Assembly: GCA_017621735.1 (NCBI GenBank)
Contig: JAGASM010000043.1
Span: 1-64,000, forward strand
Direction of reading: 5' to 3'
DNA from: Clostridia bacterium
Lineage (GTDB): Bacteria; Bacillota; Clostridia; Christensenellales; Borkfalkiaceae
DNA length: 64,000 bases
The position numbers were made by a program, and so were the translations under genes. The notes under the pieces were generated by a model, which made no database searches, was not told the origin of the DNA, and saw only the letters and a list, made by a program, of their open reading frames with translations. Numbering within the stretch: position 1 is the first letter of the stretch; each line of letters begins with the position of its first letter. Shown piece after piece: positions 62,206 through 64,000 of the stretch.

Positions 62206-62281
62206 GCCGGTGTAGCTCAATCGGTAGAGCAACTGATTTGTAATCAGTAGGTTGCTGGTTCGATTCCGGTCACCGGCTCCA
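62206..62281 (+). tRNA. tRNA-Thr (TGT)
   Basis: 76 nt with encoded CCA; anticodon loop TTTGTAA, acceptor GCCGGTG pairing with CACCGGC. Confidence 0.97.
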
Positions 62282-62296
62282 CCGAAAACTTTATAT

Positions 62297-62381
62297 GGAC
62301 AGATTCCCGAGTGGCTAAAGGGATCAGACTGTAAATCTGACGTCTACGACTTCGGTGGTTCGAATCCACCTCTGTCCACCA
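62297..62381 (+). tRNA. tRNA-Tyr (GTA)
   Basis: 85 nt with encoded CCA and a long variable arm (class II); anticodon loop CTGTAAA, acceptor GGACAGA pairing with TCTGTCC. Confidence 0.97.
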
Positions 62382-62383
62382 CG

Positions 62384-62431
62384 CTAAAACAGGGCAAAAA
62401 CGCAAGTTTTCACCCTGTTTTAGTCGTTTTT
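62384..62431 (+). terminator. tRNA cluster terminator
   Basis: CTAAAACAGGG (62384-62394) pairs with CCCTGTTTTAG (62413-62423), followed by TCGTTTTTT. Confidence 0.82.
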
Positions 62432-62956
62432 TGAGCATTTTTGATTTTATAAGGCACTATGCAAAAATTATTTTTCCCCAAATTTCCCCAAAATTTGAAA
62501 ATGCCGTTTCTGCTTTATTTGCCTTTTTGCCCGGTTTATCCGGGCGTTTTTTTAAGCGCCAAATGGCGCAACACCTTCTTTTCCTGCTCCCGCTCGCGCA
62601 CGACGTGCGCGGCACCTTCCTTCTATTGCCGAAGGCTCCCGGCGGGCGCCCTCTCCCACGGGCGACCGCTCTTCTTTATTAAATCTTTAAGAATCCATCT
62701 ATAATATGATACAACTGTTACACTTTTGCGACGTTTTCCCCCTTCCTTTGTCCGTTTTTGCGACGTTTTTTGTCCGAAAATGAGACTGTCCTTTTCCCCC
62801 AAAAGTCTCAAAAGTGGACATTTTTTCTCAAAAGAAAAACGACGTTCCCCCGTCGGCACGTCGCGCTTGCTTTTGAGAAACGACAAATAGCACGGAAGGT
62901 CCGTGCTGTTCGCCTTTCTTATTCAGTTCGCCAAAAACCTATTTCTCTACCTAACG
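62432..62956. other. Stretch without a convincing gene
   Basis: About 525 bp between the tRNA terminator and the frameshifted gene. Short open frames lack ribosome sites and protein-like composition. Two small stems are visible (GCCCGG/CCGGGC near 62530-62547 and AGCACGGA/TCCGTGCT at 62889-62907). The second could terminate the gene upstream on minus. Confidence 0.6.
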
Positions 62957-63939
62957 TCATCGCCGTAGGTAGCAATCGCAATACGTCCCGTCTTCTCGAA
63001 CTCCGGTGTCCCGGCATCGGCCGCATTCGATGCGCCGCTCGAGATCTTTCGGTGAAACATTCAACGCCGTCATCCGACGCGCCAAAAGCGCCCTCAAATT
63101 CGTTTCCTCCGCCTTCAGAGCGTCAACGTTCCCCCCGGAGATCTCCGCCTTAACGACGTCTATCTCGAGTTTTCGTAAGGAAACGTGCGCGCGTGCGTAC
63201 GTAGGATCCTTTTGGAGAAGATCTTCAAAGTACCGTACGCGACGTTCTTCGCGGAGTTGTAGATCCGTATAGTACCGTTCGCGCTCTGCACGTGCGTCCG
63301 CGTCGGAAGCAGCGTCCCTGCGCTTTTGAATGCTTTGATGCACCGGGCGCGTGAACTCACGTTTTTTGGCGCGCAAAAGACTCTCGTGCGACGTGTAGAT
63401 CGACGGTTCCCCTTCCCTCTTCCCGGAAGGCAGTAGATTAAATGAAGGCGTAAAAGTTTTTCCCGCGCTGCACAAACGGTCGTCGGAGAAAGGTCGAGAA
63501 TCCGAGCAATCCCCCGCACGCTCGCGGTAAAATTGTCCGGATGCGAGCGGACGAGAGAGAGGATCATGATCTCCGAGCGCGTCAAATACTCCTCTTCCGC
63601 GCCAAAACGCGCGTGGAAGAGCCACTCTTCCACCTTGATAAACACCTCGTCCGACGACGTTCCGTCGCAGCGATAGTCGCGCTTGCGATCCCCGCGCCGA
63701 ATTTCTCCACGCGTGCAAAGTGACGTCACGCAACGTGCAACCGTTGCATGCGAAAGCGCGTACCGCTCCTTGAGGTCTTTGTATGTAAATTCCGCAGCCT
63801 CGTCCGGCTTCGTAAACGAAAAGACGGCCGCTTTTGTAATAAGCGCAGAAAGCGAAAGCGAGGATCCTCCGCGCAGCCATACGTACGGTACGCGTAAAAA
63901 CCCTTGATTTGTCCTTCTGTTGTTTGCCGTCTTTCTCAT
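62957..63939 (-). pseudogene. HTH plus zinc-ribbon protein, interrupted by a frameshift
   Basis: Starts ATG 63939 (MRKTANNRRTNQGFLRVPYVWLR) behind GGAAAATGCT. The first frame encodes two winged-helix/HTH-like parts: FTYKDLKERYALSHATVARCVTSL and LTRSEIMILSLVRSHPDNFTASVRGIARILDLSPTTV. Near 63425-63445, in a purine-rich run (GGGAAGAGGGAAGGGGAA on minus), the sensible sequence moves to the -1 frame and continues with an Arg/Glu-rich coiled-coil and a C-terminal ECGRCRDTGVREDGTYCDCY, a zinc-ribbon like that in DnaC/DnaI-type helicase loaders, but no ATPase domain follows. About 325 residues in all if joined. A sequence error, a true mutation or programmed slippage are all possible. Confidence 0.7.
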
Positions 63940-63957
63940 AGCATTTTCCTTTTCTTT

Positions 63958-64000
63958 TTAGTTGATGATCTCCGAAAGGCACTTTAAGTACTCTTCACTC
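63958..64000 (-). CDS. C-terminal end of an unidentified gene (5' part beyond window)
   Basis: Thirteen codons read SEEYLKCLSEIIN and then TAA, 18 bp before the start of the frameshifted gene. The short spacing suggests one operon. Too little to identify. Confidence 0.4.
   Translation of the reverse strand, partial: SEEYLKCLSEIIN

Noticed and set aside
62244..62438. Minus-strand open frame over tRNA-Thr and tRNA-Tyr
   Set aside because: This is the familiar false protein read from the complement of tRNA genes (text such as VTGIEPATY and VDSNHRS). The tRNAs fold perfectly on plus.
62623..62886. Minus-strand 87-codon frame behind the frameshifted gene
   Set aside because: No ribosome site, Lys/Arg-rich low-information sequence and no link to the missing ATPase domain.

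Overview
The window looks like a chromosomal segment of a spore-forming member of the Clostridia (low-GC Gram-positive type; a Christensenellales-like gut lineage is my guess from protein character, not proven). The signs are a complete spoIIAA-spoIIAB-sigF operon, Shine-Dalgarno GGAGG before nearly every gene, canonical TTGACA/TATAAT promoters with 17-bp spacers, str-operon order rpsL-rpsG-fusA-tuf, ribonuclease J, and many Bacillota-type lipoproteins. Long plus-strand reading frames that lie opposite real minus-strand genes are shadows.

Region 1 (1-15.1 kb) is a sugar-use locus. A LacI-family regulator (plus) faces a minus-strand operon of at least ten genes. The operon encodes an exported GH32 lipoprotein, a second GH32 enzyme without a visible signal peptide, a small membrane protein, an Opp/Dpp-type ABC importer (solute-binding lipoprotein, two permeases, two ATPases) and two surface beta-sandwich proteins. 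The last of these has a 475-residue internal duplication and seven-cysteine repeats and runs off the window edge. A perfect 16-bp palindrome sits just downstream of the operon's -10 box and is the obvious operator. Fructan breakdown outside the cell, uptake by the ABC system and intracellular cleavage is the simplest reading.

Region 2 (15.1-24.4 kb) holds a tRNA wobble-uridine pair (trhP-like U32 protein, trmR-like methyltransferase) coupled to RNase J, a repeat protein of unknown function, serC-serA, and a YihY/BrkB membrane protein. Region 3 (24.4-34.2 kb) is the translation/glycolysis core: tuf, fusA, rpsG and rpsL on minus, and pgk, tpiA and gpmI on plus, interrupted by an SGNH hydrolase and a SemiSWEET-like protein. 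A 14-nt inverted repeat brackets rpsL. Region 4 (34.2-39.8 kb) carries three lipoproteins, one with a TlpA-like thioredoxin domain. Region 5 (40.1-45.3 kb) has a DUF1846 gene, a degraded RHS toxin/immunity-like island between two look-alike hairpins, and a probable Re-citrate synthase with a TTG start.

Region 6 (45.3-52.8 kb) has the ferrous iron operon (feoA-feoA-feoB-Cys-rich peptide) with two copies of a palindromic operator, a GH3 glycosidase of inverted domain order whose 3' end is tandemly duplicated, and an M18 aminopeptidase. Region 7 (52.8-60.2 kb) is a compact histidine operon hisZ-G-D-B-H-A-F-IE ending in a DRE-TIM aldolase-like gene. Region 8 (60.2-64 kb) has the spoIIA operon, five tRNAs (CAT, Asp, Phe, Thr, Tyr), about 570 bp without a convincing gene, and a frameshifted HTH/zinc-ribbon gene at the edge.
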